A DNA stretch of 64,000 nucleotides from an uncultured Clostridia bacterium (GCA_944393405.1 CALYAC010000011.1:17323-81322), one strand, 5' to 3'. Counted from the stretch's first letter, positions 24,077 through 34,858 are shown. The notes: a model not told the origin generated them from the letters alone. A program made the numbers and translations.

Positions 24077-26473
24077 TTATTTTATAACAATATTATATAT
24101 TTTGTTCTTTACATATATTTCTTTTACAATTGTTTTATTTTCTAAGTGTACTTTAACATTATCACTATTATGAGCAAGTTCTCTAACAGATTCTTCAGTA
24201 CTATCTACAGGTACCATAATAGTTGCTTTAACTTTTCCGTTTATTTGAACAGGAATTTCTATTTTTTCATCTACTAATTTACTTTCATCATATGTAGGCC
24301 AAGCTTCATATGTAATAGTATCGTTATGACCAAGTTTATTCCATAGTTCTTCTGCTATATGTGGAGCAACTGGACTTAACAATTTTACGAATCCTTCTGC
24401 ATATTCTTTTGGAAGAATATCCTCTTTTGTAGCAGAGTTTATAAATATCATCATTTGAGAAATAGCTGTATTAAAGTACATATTTTCGTAATCGTTTGAC
24501 ACTTTTTTTACTGTGAAATTATATATTTTTTCAAGATTTTTGTTTGGTTTATCTTGTACTTTACCTGATTCAACAAATAATCTCCATACTCTATCTAAGA
24601 ACTTTTTAGATCCATCAATTCCATTTGGATCCCAAGGCTTAGCTGCATCAATTGGACCCATAAACATTTCATAAACCCTTAAAGCATCTGCTCCATATTC
24701 TTTTACCATATCATCTGGATTAATTACATTACCTTTTGATTTACTCATTTTTTCGCCATTTGAACCTAAAATCATACCTTGATGACGAAGTTTAGCGAAA
24801 GGTTCTTTTGTTGGAACTAATCCTTTATTATATAAATAATTATTCCAAAATCTTGAATATAATAAATGTCCTACTGCATGTTCTGGTCCTCCGACATATA
24901 GATCAACAGGCATCCAATGTTTTAAAAGTTTTGGATCTGCAATTTCTTTGTCATTATTTGGATCAATATATCTTAAGAAATACCAACTTGAACCGGCACT
25001 TCCAGGCATTGTACTTGTTTCACGTCTTGCTTTTTTGCCTTCAAATGTAGTATTTACCCAATCAGTAGCTTTATCTAATGGAGATGCACCTGTTTTAGAT
25101 GGAGCATAATCTTCAAGTTCAGGAAGAATTAAAGGTAAATCTTCATCTGCTAAAACATGAATTTCATTATTCTCTGTAAATACTATTGGAATAGGTTCAC
25201 CCCAATAACGTTGTCTTGCAAATATCCATTCACGAAGTTTATAGTTTACTTTTTTTGTTCCAATTTTATTATCTTCTAACCATTTTATCATTTTATCTAT
25301 AGCATCTTGTTTTCCTAGACCATTTAAGAAATCTGAATTAATATGAATACCATCTCCTGTGAAAGCTTCTTTAGAAATATCTCCTCCTTCAAGAACTGGT
25401 ATTATATCTATATTAAATTTATTTGCAAATTCATAATCTCTTTCATCATGTGCAGGAACGGCCATTATTGCTCCTGTACCATATGTAGCTAGAACATAAT
25501 CTGAAATCCAGATTGGAATTTCTTTTCCATTTACAGGATTTATTGCATAGCTTCCTATGAATACACCAGTTTTTTCTTTGTTAAGTTCAGTTCTTTCTAA
25601 ATCTGATTTAGCAGCAGCCATAGTTTTATATTCTTGTACTGCTTGTTTACATTCATCAGTTGTAATTTCATCAACTAATTCATGTTCTGGAGATAGAACA
25701 CAATATGTTGCACCAAATAATGTATCTGGTCTTGTTGTAAATACTGTAAATGATTTATTAGTATTTGCTACTTTAAAGTTAACTTCAGCACCAACAGATT
25801 TACCAATCCAATTTCTTTGAATTTCTTTGGTTGATTCAGGCCAATCAACTTCATCTAATCCAGAAAGAAGTGTTTCTGCATATTTTGGAATATCCATAAC
25901 CCATTGTTTCATATTTTTACGAACAACAGGGAAACCTCCTCTTTCACTTTTACCATTTATAACTTCATCATTTGAAAGAACACAACCTAAACCTTCACAC
26001 CAGTTTACAGGCATCTCAATAAGTTTAGCTAATCCATCATTATATAACCTCTTAAAAATCCATTGAGTCCATTTATAATAACTAGGATCACAAGTAGATA
26101 TTTCTTTACTCCAATCAAAAGAAAGACCTAGCATTTTAAGTTGTTTCTTAAATGTTGCTATGTTTTTTGCTGTAAATCCAGCAGGATGATTACCAGTCTT
26201 TATTGCATATTGTTCAGCAGGTAATCCAAAAGCATCCCAACCCATTGGATGGAGCACGTTATATCCTTGCATTCTTCTCATTCTAGACATAATATCTGTT
26301 GCAGTATATCCTTCAGGATGACCAACATGAAGACCTTGTCCAGATGGATAAGGGAACATATCTAGTGCATAATATTTTGGTTTAGAAAAGTCCCATACGT
26401 CAGTTTTAAAAGTCTCGTTTTTATCCCAATATTCCTGCCATTTTTTCTCAATTTCATTAAAGTTGTATGACAT
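24077..26473 (-). CDS. leuS: Leucyl-tRNA synthetase
   Basis: Charges tRNA-Leu. The 798-residue class I synthetase has the HIGH-type motif HVGH ([20 protein letters not shown]), the tryptophan-rich [12 protein letters not shown] segment, a CP1 editing domain (about 220-410, TTRPDTLFG and [15 protein letters not shown]), the KMSKS motif ([11 protein letters not shown]) and a C-terminal anticodon-binding region. Length fits bacterial LeuRS. GGGTGAT is the ribosome site. No T-box leader is visible in the short upstream gap, unlike aspS. Confidence 0.97.
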   Translation of the reverse strand: MSYNFNEIEKKWQEYWDKNETFKTDVWDFSKPKYYALDMFPYPSGQGLHVGHPEGYTATDIMSRMRRMQGYNVLHPMGWDAFGLPAEQYAIKTGNHPAGFTAKNIATFKKQLKMLGLSFDWSKEISTCDPSYYKWTQWIFKRLYNDGLAKLIEMPVNWCEGLGCVLSNDEVINGKSERGGFPVVRKNMKQWVMDIPKYAETLLSGLDEVDWPESTKEIQRNWIGKSVGAEVNFKVANTNKSFTVFTTRPDTLFGATYCVLSPEHELVDEITTDECKQAVQEYKTMAAAKSDLERTELNKEKTGVFIGSYAINPVNGKEIPIWISDYVLATYGTGAIMAVPAHDERDYEFANKFNIDIIPVLEGGDISKEAFTGDGIHINSDFLNGLGKQDAIDKMIKWLEDNKIGTKKVNYKLREWIFARQRYWGEPIPIVFTENNEIHVLADEDLPLILPELEDYAPSKTGASPLDKATDWVNTTFEGKKARRETSTMPGSAGSSWYFLRYIDPNNDKEIADPKLLKHWMPVDLYVGGPEHAVGHLLYSRFWNNYLYNKGLVPTKEPFAKLRHQGMILGSNGEKMSKSKGNVINPDDMVKEYGADALRVYEMFMGPIDAAKPWDPNGIDGSKKFLDRVWRLFVESGKVQDKPNKNLEKIYNFTVKKVSNDYENMYFNTAISQMMIFINSATKEDILPKEYAEGFVKLLSPVAPHIAEELWNKLGHNDTITYEAWPTYDESKLVDEKIEIPVQINGKVKATIMVPVDSTEESVRELAHNSDNVKVHLENKTIVKEIYVKNKIYNIVIK

Positions 26474-26555
26474 ATTATCACCCTTTCAAAATTAATGAAT
26501 ATATTATACAACATTTTAAGAAAGAATAGAAGAGAAAAAGCTAAAAAACTAAAGA

Positions 26556-26591
26556 AAAATGAGAAATCCCCGCCGTTTAGATTTGGCGGGG
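26556..26591 (-). terminator. GC-rich terminator of the 26599 orphan gene
   Basis: CCCCGCC and GGCGGGG pair around a 10-nt loop; on the minus strand a T-rich tail follows. GC content is unlike the surroundings. Confidence 0.8.
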
Positions 26592-26598
26592 TAAGAGA

Positions 26599-26949
26599 TT
26601 ATCCGATGATTGTCTTGAGCCAATCCACGAACGGGATAGGCATGAAAGGTATTTTTTCGATAAGTCCGACAATCCAATTAAGGATGTCAAGGACTATACC
26701 AAACGCCCAGTTCCAAAACCGGAGATTGATCTCAGCTACTTGGCAGAGGGCGGGGTAGTCGTCTAAGACTCCCTGCTTTGCAGCCCAAAGGATAATTACG
26801 TAGACAACGATGTGCCATACTCTTATCCTTGGGATGAACCTCTTCAGCTTGCTAAAAAACTTCCGGAATCCGTCTTTGAACTTTCTTGGAAAGTTCTTGG
26901 ACTTGGTCGACGTGGTTGTTGGTGTTGTAGATGTTAATTTTTCCATCAT
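26599..26949 (-). CDS. Orphan GC-rich gene, small membrane-associated protein
   Basis: A 116-residue protein of unknown function: Thr/Ser-rich N-terminus, basic stretch (KSKNFPRKFKDGFRKFFSKLKRF), one hydrophobic segment around residues 44-57 (WHIVVYVIILWAA) and a second amphipathic, Trp-rich region (FWNWAFGIVLDILNWIVGLIEKIP). Base composition is foreign: 33 of 60 bases are G or C at 26701-26760, against roughly a third or less in neighbours. Codon choice also differs (CGG, CTT, GGC). It has its own promoter (27009) and terminator, and AGAGGAG before the ATG. Probably acquired. Confidence 0.65.
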   Translation of the reverse strand: MMEKLTSTTPTTTSTKSKNFPRKFKDGFRKFFSKLKRFIPRIRVWHIVVYVIILWAAKQGVLDDYPALCQVAEINLRFWNWAFGIVLDILNWIVGLIEKIPFMPIPFVDWLKTIIG

Positions 26950-27008
26950 AATTCTCCTCTTTGAAGCACCTTAATAAAGGCACTAAAATCATTTTTAGGG
27001 TTACTTTG

Positions 27009-27029
27009 TACCCTTTATTATACCATAAA
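27009..27029 (-). promoter_or_regulatory. Extended -10 promoter of the 26599 gene
   Basis: Minus strand reads TTTATGGTATAATAAAGGGTA: an extended -10 (TGGTATAAT) followed by AAGGGTA, closely matching 27641-27660 before the other nearby orphan. Confidence 0.6.
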
Positions 27030-27093
27030 TTTACATAAAACTCAAATTAGTGGTGCTAAAATATAATGATATTCTATTTTCTTCTTAGTTATA

Positions 27094-27121
27094 TTGACAA
27101 AAATATATATTTATATATAAT
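27094..27121 (+). promoter_or_regulatory. Promoter for guaD
   Basis: TTGACA at 27094-27099, 16-nt spacer, TATAAT at 27116-27121. Confidence 0.7.
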
Positions 27122-27150
27122 ATATGATTGTGATGAATGGAGGAATAAAT

Positions 27151-27612
27151 ATGGATACATATATGAAAATGGCTAATGAATGTGCAAAAGAGGGAATGCT
27201 TAATGATGAAGGAGGTCCATTTGGAGCAGTTATAACAGACAAAGAAGGAAATATAATTGCTAAAGGAAATAATACAGTTATAAAAAATGGAGATCCAACT
27301 GAACATGCTGAAATAAATGTAATAAGAGAGGCTTGTAAAAAGTTAGGAACATATGATTTATCAGAATATATATTATATACATCTTGTGAACCATGTCCTA
27401 TGTGTTTATCTGCAATCATATGGGCTAATATTAAAGAAGTATATTATGCTTGCACTAGAGAAGATGCAGGAAAAATTGGATTTAGAGATGATATAATATA
27501 TGAATATTTAAAAGGAAATAATAAAGAATTAATTAATCTTAAGCAAATAGATAGAGATGAATGTAAAGGATTATTTAAAGAATATAAAGACATGGGAAAG
27601 ACTATATACTAA
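27151..27612 (+). CDS. guaD: Guanine deaminase-type nucleoside/base deaminase
   Basis: A 153-residue zinc deaminase of the cytidine deaminase fold: HAE (His52, Glu54) and PCPMC (Cys82, Cys85) form the zinc site. The sequence GGPFGAVITDKEGNII..., SCEPCPMCLSAIIWA and the C-terminal acidic tail resemble Bacillus-type GuaD rather than TadA, so guanine to xanthine is the likely reaction. GGAGGA before ATG 27151 decides the start; a more upstream in-frame ATG at 27124 lies too close to the promoter. Confidence 0.85.
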   Translation: MDTYMKMANECAKEGMLNDEGGPFGAVITDKEGNIIAKGNNTVIKNGDPTEHAEINVIREACKKLGTYDLSEYILYTSCEPCPMCLSAIIWANIKEVYYACTREDAGKIGFRDDIIYEYLKGNNKELINLKQIDRDECKGLFKEYKDMGKTIY

Positions 27613-27640
27613 TGTATATGGTCTTTTAAAATTGCCTAAA

Positions 27641-27660
27641 ATATGGTATAATATAGGGTA
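27641..27660 (+). promoter_or_regulatory. Extended -10 promoter of the 27690 orphan
   Basis: ATATGGTATAATATAGGGTA: TGG-TATAAT extended -10 (TATAAT at 27647-27652) and a TAGGGTA start region shared with 27009-27029. TTTAAA at 27625 is a weak -35. Confidence 0.6.
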
Positions 27661-27689
27661 ACCTAGAAATACATAAAGGAGGATTTATC

Positions 27690-28103
27690 ATGGTAATTTA
27701 TCCAGAGGAAATACGGGTAAAATTAATGTTACCTCACAGAAGCAACAAAAAGATTGAGGAGACATTAAAAGAAAACATTAGGAGAACCAGAAAAGAGAAT
27801 GGAATCCATTTATGGATTACCAGAATCGAGAACGAAGGTGGGGTAATATATGCAGATATGGAAGGAGAACGGATAAAGAAGATTCCAACTTTCAGAAGCA
27901 GAACTCTTCCAAGACGCTATCCTAAAAAATTTTCAGTATTTGTAACTATCAATGATCCAAAAGATCTGATGGAAGCTTTAGAAAGAAAGAAAAAGCAAAT
28001 AAAGAGAAAATGCGGGGAGAGTTATTCCGCAAAAATGATTGGATACAATATTGAAAGGGGGAAAGAAATCCTCATAGTCTTACTTGCAGAAATGATAAGT
28101 TAG
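27690..28103 (+). CDS. Orphan GC-rich gene, unknown function
   Basis: A 137-residue, strongly basic soluble protein (KLMLPHRSNKKIEE, RSRTLPRRYPKKFS, ERKKKQIKRKCGE). No membrane span and no recognised family. Composition is richer in G and C (23 of 60 at 27841-27900) than the flanking genes, with AGG, CGG and GGA mixed usage. Own promoter, AAAGGAGG ribosome site and a strong GC-rich terminator make it a self-contained unit, as with the 26599, 50664, 60082 and 62594 genes. Function unknown; nucleic-acid binding would fit its charge but is only a guess. Confidence 0.65.
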   Translation: MVIYPEEIRVKLMLPHRSNKKIEETLKENIRRTRKENGIHLWITRIENEGGVIYADMEGERIKKIPTFRSRTLPRRYPKKFSVFVTINDPKDLMEALERKKKQIKRKCGESYSAKMIGYNIERGKEILIVLLAEMIS

Positions 28104-28109
28104 ACTTAG

Positions 28110-28140
28110 GCGGTGCTGTTTTTCAGCACCGCAATTTTTT
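28110..28140 (+). terminator. Strong terminator of the 27690 gene
   Basis: GCGGTGCTG/CAGCACCGC stem, 5-nt T loop, and a T6 tail. Confidence 0.9.
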
Positions 28141-28170
28141 ATGCATTATGCATATATTCTTTTATATTTC

Positions 28171-28199
28171 TTGAAATAAGAAAAGTATGATGATATAAT
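28171..28199 (+). promoter_or_regulatory. Promoter for the HTH-repeat gene
   Basis: TTGAAA at 28171-28176 and TATAAT at 28194-28199 with a 17-nt spacer, leaving an untranslated leader of about 175 nt with no clear structure seen. Confidence 0.65.
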
Positions 28200-28379
28200 T
28201 TGCCTAATATTTTAATCGAATATATAAAATTAAAATTTTGTATAGAAAATATATTAATTCATTTGCAATTTAGATTAATACATTTAATTTTAGATTCTTT
28301 AAATAGATACTAACTTTAATAATTTTGGAAGTTAAAATAACTAAATAATTAAATGCATTTTCTCAGAAAGGATGTTGTC

Positions 28380-31169
28380 ATGGAAAATATAACTGAAACA
28401 ATAAACATAAGAGAAAAAATAATTGAAGAGCTAAAAAATAGAGGAATAAATCCAGAATATATTGAACAAAGTGAAATAAGCCACATAATAGGCGAAAGTT
28501 CTAAGAAAGTAGAAGGTTTATTTGAAGGCTTATTTGAAAAAGAAATAAATTATTTAGTAAGAGAGATTAATTCAAAAACAAATAGAAAAATAGAAAAAAG
28601 TGATAAACAAGATATTTTAAATCTATTATTATCAGGAAAAACCCCAGAAGAAATTCATGAAATGGAACAATATAGAAGTTACAATATAAATGAAATAAAT
28701 AATATAGAATCAAGAAACAGAGCAAGAATACTTGCTATAAAGTTATGGTCTATTAGAGAAATTTCAAATATATTAGGAATACAAATGCAATCAGTTTATG
28801 CAAGTATTAGAAATTTCACATATGAAGGAAAAAGTATTTCTGAAATAAGAAAAGAAAAAGAAGAAGAAGTTGAAAGACGATTAAAAAGTGGAGAGACAAT
28901 AGAGGATATTACAAATGATAAAGAATTAAATGTTGATATTAGTGCAGTTAAAAGGTTAGATCATAAAATAAAAGAAGAGGCTGATAAGAGATCAGAAAAG
29001 GCAGATAAAGAAACACAAGATAAGGAAAAACAAATTTTAACTTTGCTATTATCAGGAAAAACTCCAGAAGAAGTTCACGAAATGGAAGAATTAAAAAATA
29101 TACCAATAAGTGATATTCAAAAAATTAAAGAAAAAAATATTGCAAAAATATTAGCAATTCAATTAATTCCGATAGAACAAATTTCGGAAGAAACAGGATT
29201 AAAACCAGTATCAATATATTCAAGCTTAAGCAGATTTAAAATAGACGGAAAAAGCATTATGGAAATTAGAAGAGAAAAAAAGGCTGAAATAGAAACAAGG
29301 TTACAATCTGGCGAATCAGTAGAATCATTACTAGAAGATAAAAAGTTAAACATATGTAGAGAGGCAATAGAAATTACAGTAAGAAGAATAAAAAGAAAAG
29401 AGCAGATAGAAAAAAGAAATAGTGAGCAATCCAAATTGCCAAAAGAAACGGTAAGCGAGATAGCTACCTTGCTTATTAAAGGAAAAACAATAGAAGATAT
29501 AAAAAAAGATCCAGAATTTGAAAGTATTTCAGTAAAAACTCTAGAAGAAATAAAAAATGCAAATATGGCAATAATACTTGCGATGCAGTTATATTCTATA
29601 GATGAAATATCAAAGCAATTAAATATGAAACCATCTACTATATATGCTAAAATAGGAAATTGTGAAATTGAAGGAAAGAAAATAAATGAACTTAGAAAAG
29701 AAAAATTAGCATTAATTAGAGCTAGACTATCAGCAGGAGAAAGCATTGATGAGATAGCACAAGATCCAAACTTAAATGTTAGCAAACATATAATAGAAAG
29801 AGAAAGTGAGAAACTATCAAGAAAAAAAGGTCAAAAGAAAAAAATTAAAAGTAAACAAACAAGGGAAGAAGAATCTGGCGAAAATGATAATACAAAACAA
29901 AAAAATATACCTGATGACGAAGAAAAAAGCAAACAAGGTAGAAGAGTTATTTCAAAGGAAGAATTAGAAGAAATTAAGCAAAAAGAGCAAGAAGAAGCTC
30001 ATAAAAAGCTAGAAATAATGAGAAAAAAATACAAAGATAAATATGCAGTAAAAACAAACAGTAGTAAAGCAGAAGAAGAAAAAGCAGATATAACAGAAAA
30101 GGAAATTGAAGAAGCAAATAAAAGCATTTTAGAGATGTTAGAAACAATTAATGGATATACAGGTGCAAAACAAAATGCAAGAGAGGTTATAAAAACTATT
30201 AGAAATAAAGCTAAATTAGTATATGAGCATAATGTAGGAGTAGATCAAGCAGAACAATTAGTTCAAATTATAGATAGTCCGAAGATAGCACAGGCACTTA
30301 AATATTGTTCACAAGATACAACTATATCTATAAAATCTATACGAAAGCAAGCATATAGGCGATTATCACAGGCGATAGAAGATGAAATGTATGAATCAAG
30401 TGATTTATCAAGATTAGAAGAATTAAGTAAAAAACTGAAAATGGATATGGAAAAAAACGACTTTCATACAGCAGTAGTTAGATCAAGCTTGTATAGAAAA
30501 ATAGATAGAATAAAGGCAGAAGAGAGAGTAAGAGCTCTAAGAGAAGATATTCCAGAACCAATAGTTCAAATTATTTCAGATATTGCTAAAGGAGATTTAA
30601 ATATCGAAAGTGCAATACAAATAATAAATGACCAAGCACATAAAAAAGTAGAAGGAAGAAAACAAACTAGATTTACTTTAACAGAGGAACAAGAAAGAAA
30701 ACAATTAATAAGTCAAATAAAGAGAGCTTTATCTGAACAAGTGGAAAGATTTCCAATTAAAGATTCTAAGAAAGCAATGGAACTATTACAACAGTTATCA
30801 GGAGATAATCTTACAATGAGATTAAATGTAGTAGTTCAAAATCAATTAAATAGAAAACTATTTGATGAAGCAGAAGAAACATGCCAGCAATATTTAAAAG
30901 AATGTAAAGATAGTAATGAAGATATTGCTTTTATACGAGGACTTAGAAAAAAAATAAGGAGTGCAAGAGTTGGAGATTTAGTATATAGAGCTGTAAATTC
31001 TAATATGAGTATAGAAGATGAAGAAAAATTTTGGAGAGTATTACAAAATGGCATGCAATTGGGTAATTTAAAAATGAGGGGAGTTTCAATTGGAAAAACA
31101 GAGGACGGAATAAGGACTATTACATTAGAAGATATATGGCCAGAAAATTTAAAAGAAATGAGAAAATAA
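28380..31169 (+). CDS. Large protein with three 140-residue helix-turn-helix repeats
   Basis: A 929-residue cytoplasmic protein of unknown function. Three repeats of about 140 residues (roughly 77-215, 217-355, 357-495) each hold LLLSGKTPEE(I/V)HEME or its variant, an ILAIxLxxIxxIS...VYASI-type helix-turn-helix (about 118-143, 257-283, 399-425), an EGKSISEIRKEK helix and an ERRLKSGExIEDI helix. A charged linker (495-590) and a long helical C-terminus follow, ending LEDIWPENLKEMRK. No membrane segment. ATG 28380 follows AAAGGATG; an ATG at 28353 would add nine residues before it. Possible DNA-binding or scaffold protein; no family recognised. Confidence 0.7.
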   Translation: MENITETINIREKIIEELKNRGINPEYIEQSEISHIIGESSKKVEGLFEGLFEKEINYLVREINSKTNRKIEKSDKQDILNLLLSGKTPEEIHEMEQYRSYNINEINNIESRNRARILAIKLWSIREISNILGIQMQSVYASIRNFTYEGKSISEIRKEKEEEVERRLKSGETIEDITNDKELNVDISAVKRLDHKIKEEADKRSEKADKETQDKEKQILTLLLSGKTPEEVHEMEELKNIPISDIQKIKEKNIAKILAIQLIPIEQISEETGLKPVSIYSSLSRFKIDGKSIMEIRREKKAEIETRLQSGESVESLLEDKKLNICREAIEITVRRIKRKEQIEKRNSEQSKLPKETVSEIATLLIKGKTIEDIKKDPEFESISVKTLEEIKNANMAIILAMQLYSIDEISKQLNMKPSTIYAKIGNCEIEGKKINELRKEKLALIRARLSAGESIDEIAQDPNLNVSKHIIERESEKLSRKKGQKKKIKSKQTREEESGENDNTKQKNIPDDEEKSKQGRRVISKEELEEIKQKEQEEAHKKLEIMRKKYKDKYAVKTNSSKAEEEKADITEKEIEEANKSILEMLETINGYTGAKQNAREVIKTIRNKAKLVYEHNVGVDQAEQLVQIIDSPKIAQALKYCSQDTTISIKSIRKQAYRRLSQAIEDEMYESSDLSRLEELSKKLKMDMEKNDFHTAVVRSSLYRKIDRIKAEERVRALREDIPEPIVQIISDIAKGDLNIESAIQIINDQAHKKVEGRKQTRFTLTEEQERKQLISQIKRALSEQVERFPIKDSKKAMELLQQLSGDNLTMRLNVVVQNQLNRKLFDEAEETCQQYLKECKDSNEDIAFIRGLRKKIRSARVGDLVYRAVNSNMSIEDEEKFWRVLQNGMQLGNLKMRGVSIGKTEDGIRTITLEDIWPENLKEMRK

Positions 31170-31215
31170 TAAAGAAAATTAATAAAAAAAGAAGAAAATG
31201 ATAAACAAAAATTTC

Positions 31216-31244
31216 TTGACATTAAGTAAATATTTATATATGAT
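31216..31244 (+). promoter_or_regulatory. Strong promoter for adhE
   Basis: TTGACA at 31216-31221, 17-nt spacer, TATGAT at 31239-31244. No Rex-type TTGTTAA-N4-TTAACAA site was found next to it. Confidence 0.7.
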
Positions 31245-31304
31245 AAATGTTGTACAAAATGAATAAAAGACAAAGAAGAGAACCATATTTTAAGGAGGAA
31301 TCTT

Positions 31305-33908
31305 ATGGGAAAAGATGTAAGTGAAGAAGAACAGATAAGAATAAAAAGCATGATTGATGAACTTATAACAAAAGCAAAAAAAGCATCTGAAGAGTATATG
31401 AAATTAACTCAAGAAGATGTTGATAGAATTGTAAAAGCAATGTCTATGGCAGGATTAGAACATCACATGGAACTTGCAAAGATGGCTGTAGAAGAGACAG
31501 GAAGAGGAATATATGAAGATAAAATAACAAAGAACATGTTTGCAACAGAATATATCTATCACAGTATAAAATATGATAAAACAGTAGGAGTTATATCTGA
31601 GAACGAAGAAGAAGGATATGTAGAAATAGCAGAGCCAATAGGAATAATTGCAGGTGTTACACCTGTTACAAATCCAACTTCAACAACAATGTTTAAATCA
31701 ATAATTGCAGCGAAAACTAGAAATGTTATAGTATTTGGATTCCATCCATCTGCTCAAAAATGTAGTGTACAAGCTGCTAAAATATTAAGAGATGCAGCAA
31801 TAGAAGCGGGAGCACCAGAAAATTGTATTTTATGGATAGAAGAACCATCAGTTACAGCAACTAACATGTTAATGCATCATCCAGATGTTAATTTAATATT
31901 AGCAACTGGTGGAACAGGAATGGTAAAAGCAGCATATTCATGTGGTAAACCAGCACTTGGGGTTGGACCTGGAAATGTTCCATGTTATATTGATAAAACA
32001 GCAAAACTAAAGACATCAGTAAATGATTTAGTAATGTCAAAATCATTTGATAACGGAATGATATGTGCTTCTGAACAATCAGTAATTGTAGATAGCGAAA
32101 TAAAAGATGAATTTGAAAAATTAATGAAAGAAGCAGGATGCTATTTCTTATCAGAAGATGAAACAAATAAATTAAGAGATACAATGTTCATAAAAGAAAA
32201 AGATGGAGCTTTAAATTCTGCAATTGTCGGACAAAGTCCATACAAAATAGCAGGAGAAGCTGGAATAGAAGTTCCAAAAGACACTAAGGTATTAGTATTA
32301 AAAGAAAATGGAGTAGGAATTGAATATCCGTTCTCAAAAGAAAAATTAAGTCCAGTTTTAGCATATTATATTGTTAATAATAGTGATGAAGGAATTGATT
32401 TGGCAGAAAAACTAATAGAATTTGGTGGACTTGGACATTCAGCAGTAATTCATTCAGAAGATAAAGAGACAATATTAAAGTTCTCTGAAAGAGTTAAAGC
32501 AGGAAGAATCATTGTGAATTCTCCATCAACTCATGGAGCAATTGGTGACATATATAATACAAATATGCCATCACTTACATTAGGATGTGGTACATTTGGA
32601 GGAAATTCAACGACGGCAAATGTATCAAGTGTAAACTTAATTAATATAAAAAGAGTTGCAGATAGGAGGGTTAATATGCAATGGTTTAAAGTGCCAGAAA
32701 AAATATATTTTGAAGCAGGATCAATCGGTTACTTAGAAAAAATGCCAGAAATCACAAGAGCATTTATAGTAACAGACCCATCAATGGTAAGTCTAGGATA
32801 TATAGATAAAATATTATATCATTTAAGAAATAGAAAAGAGTATGTACATTCAGAAATATTCTCAGATGTAGAATCTGATCCATCATTTGATACAATTAAT
32901 AGAGGAGTTCAAATGATGAATGAATTTAAACCTGATGTAATAATCGCTGTAGGTGGAGGTAGCCCAATAGATGCAGCAAAAGGAATGTGGCTTTTTTATG
33001 AACATCCAGATGCAGATGTTGAAGGTTTAAAATTAAAATTCATGGATATTAGAAAACGTACATATAAATTCCCAAAATTAGGAGAAAAAGCAAAATTTGT
33101 AGCAATACCTACAACATCAGGAACAGGTTCAGAAGTTACATCGTTTGCAGTTTTAACAGATAAAAAGATAAATAAAAAATATCCTCTTGCAGACTATGAA
33201 CTAACACCAGATGTAGCAATAGTTGACCCTGATTTAGTAATGAGTCTTCCAAAGAGAATTACAGCAGATACTGGTATGGATGTCTTAACACATGCAATTG
33301 AAAGCTATGTATCTAATATGGCATCAGATTATACAGATGGTTTAGCTGAAAAAGCAGTAGAGCTTGTATTTAAAAATTTAAGGGAAGCATATAATCACGG
33401 AGATAATAAAGTGGCAAGAGAACATATGCATAATGCAAGTACAATAGCAGGTATGGCATTTACAAATGCATTTTTAGGAATAAACCACTCTTTAGCACAT
33501 AAAATAGGTGCAGAATTCCATATGGCACATGGAAGAATAAATGCAATACTACTTCCATATGTTATAAGATACAATAGTAGTAAACCAACAAAATTTGTAT
33601 CATTCCCTAAATATGAATACTTTATAGCTGATCAAAAATATGCCGATTTAGCAAGAAGAATGCATTTAAAAGCTGATACAAATGAAGAAGGTGTAAATTC
33701 TTTAATAGAAGAAATAAAGAAATTAAATGAAGATTTAGGAATTGAAAAATGTTTTAAAGACGCAGGAATAGAAGAAAATGAATTTATGGCAAAAGTAGAT
33801 ATGTTAGCAGATAGAGCATTTGAAGACCAATGTACAACAGCAAATCCAAGACTTCCATTAGTAAGCGAATTAAAACAAATATTAATAGACAGTTATTACG
33901 GAAACTAA
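31305..33908 (+). CDS. adhE: Bifunctional acetaldehyde-CoA/alcohol dehydrogenase
   Basis: AdhE reduces acetyl-CoA to acetaldehyde and then ethanol, regenerating NAD+ in fermentation; it forms spirosomes. The 867-residue protein has an N-terminal aldehyde dehydrogenase domain (catalytic Cys254 in [17 protein letters not shown] loop) and, after the [15 protein letters not shown] linker near residue 450, an iron-dependent alcohol dehydrogenase domain ([36 protein letters not shown] and HMAHGR, which carry the metal-binding His residues). TAAGGAGG precedes ATG 31305. The stop codon abuts a REP palindrome. Confidence 0.97.
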   Translation: MGKDVSEEEQIRIKSMIDELITKAKKASEEYMKLTQEDVDRIVKAMSMAGLEHHMELAKMAVEETGRGIYEDKITKNMFATEYIYHSIKYDKTVGVISENEEEGYVEIAEPIGIIAGVTPVTNPTSTTMFKSIIAAKTRNVIVFGFHPSAQKCSVQAAKILRDAAIEAGAPENCILWIEEPSVTATNMLMHHPDVNLILATGGTGMVKAAYSCGKPALGVGPGNVPCYIDKTAKLKTSVNDLVMSKSFDNGMICASEQSVIVDSEIKDEFEKLMKEAGCYFLSEDETNKLRDTMFIKEKDGALNSAIVGQSPYKIAGEAGIEVPKDTKVLVLKENGVGIEYPFSKEKLSPVLAYYIVNNSDEGIDLAEKLIEFGGLGHSAVIHSEDKETILKFSERVKAGRIIVNSPSTHGAIGDIYNTNMPSLTLGCGTFGGNSTTANVSSVNLINIKRVADRRVNMQWFKVPEKIYFEAGSIGYLEKMPEITRAFIVTDPSMVSLGYIDKILYHLRNRKEYVHSEIFSDVESDPSFDTINRGVQMMNEFKPDVIIAVGGGSPIDAAKGMWLFYEHPDADVEGLKLKFMDIRKRTYKFPKLGEKAKFVAIPTTSGTGSEVTSFAVLTDKKINKKYPLADYELTPDVAIVDPDLVMSLPKRITADTGMDVLTHAIESYVSNMASDYTDGLAEKAVELVFKNLREAYNHGDNKVAREHMHNASTIAGMAFTNAFLGINHSLAHKIGAEFHMAHGRINAILLPYVIRYNSSKPTKFVSFPKYEYFIADQKYADLARRMHLKADTNEEGVNSLIEEIKKLNEDLGIEKCFKDAGIEENEFMAKVDMLADRAFEDQCTTANPRLPLVSELKQILIDSYYGN

Positions 33909-33943
33909 ATTTACAAAAGGGGACGGACTTGTTTTGTAAATTT
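33907..33943 (+). repeat. REP sequence B (left of RAYT)
   Basis: A perfect 12-bp inverted repeat AAATTTACAAAA/TTTTGTAAATTT encloses the core GGGGACGGACTTG. It begins inside the adhE stop codon TAA (33906-33908). Confidence 0.8.
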
Positions 33944-34027
33944 AATGTAAAAAATGAAATTTAATGATGTATAAAAGTTTTTATACATTTCTTCGGGGGA
34001 AAAATTTAAAATTAAAGGATTGATGTT

Positions 34028-34807
34028 ATGCCACGAAGAGCGCGTAAAGACTTGGATGCATCATTTTTTCATGTGATCGTACAAGGATTAAATAAAGAAT
34101 TTATTTTTATAAAAGATGAATATAAAATAAAATATTTGAAATTACTAAAATGTGAAAAAAATAATTATGAATTAGAAATTATAGCATATGCAATAATGAA
34201 TAACCATGTGCATATGATTATATATTCGAAGAAAAATGATGAATTATCTAGATTTATGAAAACGGTAAATGAAAGATATGCTAAATATTATAATTATAAA
34301 GAAAATAGAGTAGGATACGTTTTCAGGGACAGATTTTTAAGTGAGCCAATAACTAATAAAAATTATCTTCTACGTTGTATTTCATACATTCATAATAATC
34401 CAGTTGAAGCCTATTTAGTGTCTGAATGCAAAGATTATAAATTTTCAAGTTATAATGATTATATTAATAAATCAGGGTTTATTAATGATGAAATGATTGA
34501 ATTGGTGTTTGGTACTAAAAAGTTAAACTATGATTATTATAGAAGTATGCATATCAAAAAATATTATTTAATGGAATACGATCAAACAATAGATAATAAT
34601 ATTAAAGACATAATTAACGAATTTCAAAATAGATATCAAATGGAGTGGAATAAAATATTAGAGCAAATAGAAATTTTAGAAAAGATTGCTCCAGAAATCA
34701 AAGAAAGGATGATTATTTCAGATAATAAACTTGCTAAATACTTAAAAATCAGTAGATATAGATTAAGGAAAATATTGCTCAAAACAAGGAAAGATAAGGG
34801 CATTTAA
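34028..34807 (+). CDS. REP-associated tyrosine transposase (RAYT, Y1 transposase family)
   Basis: The 259-residue protein belongs to the IS200-related Y1 superfamily: PRRARKDLDASFFHVIVQG start, HUH motif NNHVHM (His60, His62), the NERYAKYYN helix near residue 81-89 carrying the candidate catalytic Tyr84, and the typical GYVFRDRFLSEPI segment followed by CISYIHNNPVEA. A C-terminal extension with LAKYLKISRYRLRKILL looks like a helix-turn-helix. Such proteins nick REP hairpins with a 5'-phosphotyrosine intermediate. Its flanking REPs carry a GGAC core, one of the tetranucleotide types known for RAYT-linked REPs. Confidence 0.9.
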   Translation: MPRRARKDLDASFFHVIVQGLNKEFIFIKDEYKIKYLKLLKCEKNNYELEIIAYAIMNNHVHMIIYSKKNDELSRFMKTVNERYAKYYNYKENRVGYVFRDRFLSEPITNKNYLLRCISYIHNNPVEAYLVSECKDYKFSSYNDYINKSGFINDEMIELVFGTKKLNYDYYRSMHIKKYYLMEYDQTIDNNIKDIINEFQNRYQMEWNKILEQIEILEKIAPEIKERMIISDNKLAKYLKISRYRLRKILLKTRKDKGI

Positions 34808-34816
34808 TAAAAAAAT

Positions 34817-34858
34817 AAAAGATACTTCTAATTTTACAAATAGAAGTATCTTTTACTA
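34817..34858 (+). terminator. Terminator-like hairpin after RAYT
   Basis: AAAAGATACTTCTA pairs with TAGAAGTATCTTTT; the T tail is short. Confidence 0.6.

Noticed and set aside
26495..26758. Plus-strand ORF over the GC-rich terminator and orphan gene
   Set aside because: Antisense to the supported 26599 gene, spans its terminator, and has no ribosome site.
31200..31304. Rex redox-repressor site upstream of adhE
   Set aside because: No TTGTTAA-N4-TTAACAA palindrome found; TTGTACAA is too short to support the call.
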